This document shows, piece by piece, positions 60,701 through 64,000 of a stretch of DNA of 64,000 nucleotides (position 1 is the first letter of the stretch; each line of letters begins with the position of its first letter). This DNA is from Isoetes taiwanensis (taxonomy: Eukaryota > Streptophyta > Lycopodiopsida > Isoetales > Isoetaceae). Below the pieces are notes generated by a model. It saw only the letters and a list, made by a program, of their open reading frames with translations, did no database searches and had not been told where the DNA came from. The stretch spans positions 1-64,000 of the forward strand of contig JAJEKV010000822.1 in the NCBI GenBank assembly GCA_021234155.1, given 5' to 3'. The translations under genes and the position numbers were made by a program.

Positions 60701-62340
60701 CTTCTTTCCTTTCTTGGTTCTTTGTTCTATATTTTTGTCGAATTTTTTGCCGAAGGCTGCTGGATGAAGCCGACATTTGGAAATAATGCTGGCATTTGGT
60801 CTTGAGGGCATTAGGTGTTTAATTCACGCCCCGGCATTGGTATCACGCGTGACTTGCTCCCTATCTATAATGTATGACTGCTTTAATAGAAGGAAGTACA
60901 GGTCTGCTCCAGCTCCATTATGTATGGTTTCTCTCTTAGGCCATGTTTACTATAGGCTGCACATGATGTTTATGTGAAGTATCGATTAACTACACTTATT
61001 AATGTCTAATTGTTATTTGCTTGCAGGGACCATGGCTCTCCCACGATGCCAAGTCTATGTGCTGGTAATCTTATTCTATAGATGCCTTACAAATGCAAAT
61101 GTTGACAAATGATAATGTGAGCCACCAATGCTAATTTTTCCCTTCATATCCTTTTGTTTTGATTGTTTTGGCACCAAGCTAGCAGCCATTCCTTGGCATG
61201 CATACATCAAAGAGTAATTGGTTCATTATCAGTGGTAGGAGCACCGCAATTTGCCTGACCATATGATATTTTCTGTCTTCCGGAGCTAGATTTACTTATC
61301 ACTGGACTAGCAAAAAATCTGGCCTGCATACTTTTTGAATAGTTCGAAGGTCACACTTGAAGATCTTATTCTATTTTGCGTCTTTAATCTTGCAGAAGGA
61401 TTCAGGTCGAGTGGTAACTGCTGGTTGGGCCATCTAACATAAGATATGTTTGTATGCTGAGAAAATAATAAAAACTTTTAACCTATCTATAGCTCGAATC
61501 TCGCATATTACTGCGGTATATGGTATGAGTTAATCAAACTAGAAAATAAGTATGACTAATCTAGATTTTTTTGCGTTATGATGCTTTAGGCAAGAGGCCC
61601 TTTGGTTTACCATGTGTCGGCATGGGGGCCATATTTTGTGTTTGATTGGGGTTTGTGATAAGCTGAAATGCAAACAGCGGATTCGATGGCATGATGGCCT
61701 CGAAATGCCATTCTCCCATTTACCCCAATTTAACACTTTCACATCGCGATAGTAGATTACACGAATCTGTAGTGCTCAAATTCTCTTCACTACGATAATC
61801 TATGATGCCAATGTAAAATTACATTGATGAAGAAAATTGAAGTTAAACTTTAGCAATTTTAAAAATGTGATATGTGTTAAAGATGTAAATAAATCTCCAA
61901 TGTTTAACAAACGTTATTAGTAAACATTGGAAATTTATTTAACTGTCAATGATGTGCTGTGTTAAAAATGAATAAATGTGTGATTCTTTCCTTTGCAAAT
62001 GTTGTATGGATGCCAAGTGGTAGCAACTTATGTTAATGGTAATATGCTACAAATTAGAGATAAGATTAATTAAAAATGCCACAAATTGAAGATAAGGATA
62101 ACTATTGAAAATAATGATAACTAAATTAAGTTTATCGTACGACCACTTGAATGTAAATTTTAGAGATAGAATTAATTGAAAATGCCACAAATTGAAGTCT
62201 TTTGAATGTTGTACATACGTCACAAATCTCTTACAACCTGAACCACACACTACACGAATTGTATACTATCCTCATGAATGTTGATAAACGTTGGTAGAAT
62301 CTCAGATTTCAAATCTTAAAGATGCAACACTTGAGGAATA
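57761..62340. other. exon/intron-like DNA of unit 5, nothing assignable
   Basis: T-rich introns with several plausible acceptor and donor sites occur (for example near 58250, 59638, 59833 and 60000), suggesting more of a captured gene, but no further FPGS or other family motif was recognised. 61750-62250 is AT-rich with a diverged direct repeat (aatgccacaaattgaag near 62078 and 62180). Confidence 0.3.
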
Positions 62341-62479
62341 TGGGAATCTGAACAACCTTCATAAAAATTTGAGTAATCTAAGAGAATGTGCATATGTCAT
62401 GAGAGAATTGGAGTCCCAAATAGCAAGCTCAAACCCGGATACCATATGAGGCGCACATTATTTTTTAAACATATTGGGA

Positions 62480-63030
62480 ATCTAAAAGAATCTTGATAGA
62501 ATCGATGAATCTCAAAAGTTCTTAGTAGAATCTTAAAAGAATCTAGGGGACTAGAATATTGAGGGAGTTCTTCATAGAATATGTGGAATCTAAAGGGAAT
62601 CTTTATGTAATCTTAGAGATTCTAAAGGGAATTTAAGGGGAATCTTGAGAAATTGATCGTAAACATTATGCTTCCTACCTAGAGTCATTTTTAGAACTTG
62701 ATGTCTTAAATTTTAAATTTTTGAAGATTTAAACACGGAACTAAATACTATACCAAGGAATCGACATTAGAACTTGATGTCTTTATTTTTAAATATCCCA
62801 AATTGCAAGCTCGAGGCTGGATACCATTTGAAATGCACAACATTTACGTGCATATTGGAGAATCTAAGGGCATTGTGATAGAATCTAGATGAATATTTCA
62901 ATAATTTGATTGAACAAAAGAGTCTTGGAGAATTTGGAGGAAAAGTAACGAAATCTAGGGGAGCCTTCATAGAGTATGGGGAATCTAAAGGGATATTTGT
63001 GGAATCTTTGTGAATCTTACAATAATCTAC
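62480..63030. repeat. long degenerate GAATCT-rich array
   Basis: GAATCT and close variants (AATCTA, GATTCT, GAATCTT) recur more than twenty times in about 550 bp, spaced roughly 10-25 bases, in text such as gaatctaaagggaatcttta. A shorter array of the same character lies at 33405-33535. Confidence 0.7.
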
Positions 63031-63296
63031 AAGTTTAGGGTTTTGAGTTTATGTTATTTAGGTTTCACATGGTATACTTTCTCACTCAAAGCGGTAACAG
63101 GTTATTAATAAAGTTCTTTGCAACTTGTTGACTTTGCAAAATCTCACAACCTCTTCTGTTACAACCTCTTAAGCCTACCACCTAGGAGGGCGAGTTGGTC
63201 CCATTCTCGGAAGTATAAAAATTTGAGAGGGTCCCTATACTACCATAAGGGCCCTCCCTGCCAACTTGATTCAAAACAATTAAATGAAAGTAGAGA

Positions 63297-64000
63297 TCAT
63301 ACTTATATATATACAATTATATTGGGTGCTACAAATGATGTAGAGTCTCAAATGGTGTAGAGATTATGCCACAAATTTTTGGTAGGATTGATCTCGAAGT
63401 CCATCCATCTACGAGATGGGCCGGTCGAACAGTGCACCACCTCATTATCACCCCAAGCAACCCCCTTTTGGTAGAGATTGAGGGTCGCCGCCCGTGGCGA
63501 TTGAATGTCTTGAGATCGGCGGCCAGGATGTTGCCACCCTTATTTTTGGGCTTTTGGTCTAGGGCGTGGGATCAAGGGGAGACAAAATCATAGCCATTGA
63601 TCTTTTGGAGAAACTACAAGGAAGGTGCAATTTTGGGGGCATTTAATCTAGGCCCTTCAAATTAGGGCATCTAATCTAGACCGTTATTTACAAGTCGACC
63701 ATTATTAATTTCATTAATGGCCCCTTATTTTTGGGGTTTTATTCTAGACCATTGGGCTCTTTAGATTCGATCTTAACCATTGGTTAATGCGCCATCAAAA
63801 TTTAATGCCAGCCCAATGCAACCCGTCTATGAAGTGTAATAAATGCCCTTGCATGAGGTGGCAGCGTAACATTAGAAGGGTAACATTTTTTCCAGCGCCA
63901 TTTCGAAGCTCAAGGTCATCGTGAGCACAAGCAGGGGCATGCAGCGAGTGCTTCCATTTTCAAACACTGCAAATTAGAATATATTTCTCAAACAGAAATT
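63297..64000 (+). mobile_element. repeat module R6, start of unit 6, cut by the right edge
   Basis: After gatcatac the core ttatatatatacaattatat begins and the whole module of R5 follows to the last base of the window. Its left flank (aaaacaattaaatgaaagta) is not the block that precedes R2-R5. Differences from R5 cluster around CAG/CTG-like points in the gatctc...cacctc segment. Confidence 0.55.

Noticed and set aside
56416-64000. R5 and R6 as the two LTRs of one retrotransposon
   Set aside because: No primer-binding site, polypurine tract or gag-pol motif lies between them, four further copies occur at irregular distances, and the interior holds host exons with introns.
1-64000. CRISPR array, bacterial operons, tRNA or rRNA genes
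   Set aside because: No evenly spaced identical short repeats with unique spacers, no cloverleaf and no rRNA-like segment was seen; the DNA is plant-like throughout.

Overview
The window looks like land-plant nuclear DNA. A six-exon COBRA-like (GPI-anchored cell-wall) gene with GT-AG introns sits in a TE-dominated background. Recognisable exon fragments of plant genes for ARP4, plastid type I signal peptidase, HSP70, folylpolyglutamate synthase and a receptor-like kinase are embedded in repeats. No tRNA, rRNA, CRISPR or bacterial-type operon was seen. The species cannot be named; the MULE-type proteins and the unrecognised transposon proteins recall, from memory only, those of ferns, lycophytes, mosses or gymnosperms.

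Layout. 1-3960: a GC-rich, decayed LINE on the minus strand (ORF1, endonuclease and reverse transcriptase pieces in that 5'-3' order). 4558-4588: a textbook Helitron 3' end. 6840-7340: a Ty1/copia-like protease remnant. 8036-8933: a recent 449-bp tandem duplication. 10850-16180: a Mutator-like element (MULE) bounded by terminal inverted repeats, carrying a partial transposase on the minus strand and a second, divergently transcribed gene on the plus strand. 20021-21761: the COBRA-like gene, the only apparently functional host gene. 24661-25533: the N-terminal part of another MULE-type transposase gene. 25579-25930: a CACTA-like terminus with subterminal repeats.

From about 26 kb to the right edge, six direct copies of one terminal module (26038, 34452, 41535, 47109, 56416 and 63297) divide the DNA into head-to-tail units of 5.6-9.3 kb. 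Units 1-5 each hold at least one sense-oriented fragment of a host gene, with introns kept: receptor-like kinase, ARP4, signal peptidase, HSP70 and folylpolyglutamate synthase. The module resembles the modular 5' region of plant Helitrons, so I read the right half as an array of gene-capturing Helitron-like elements. The matching 3' ends were not found and the class is an inference.

A sequence-quality signal cuts across the annotation. Where two copies can be compared (26680-30352), and where a captured exon can be checked against its family (HSP70, signal peptidase, ARP4), many mismatches and frame breaks fall at CAG or CTG trinucleotides, which read as CG, CGG or similar. CHG is a methylated context in plant repeats, so this is most easily read as long-read basecalling error. 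Frameshifts listed below should be treated with that in mind.
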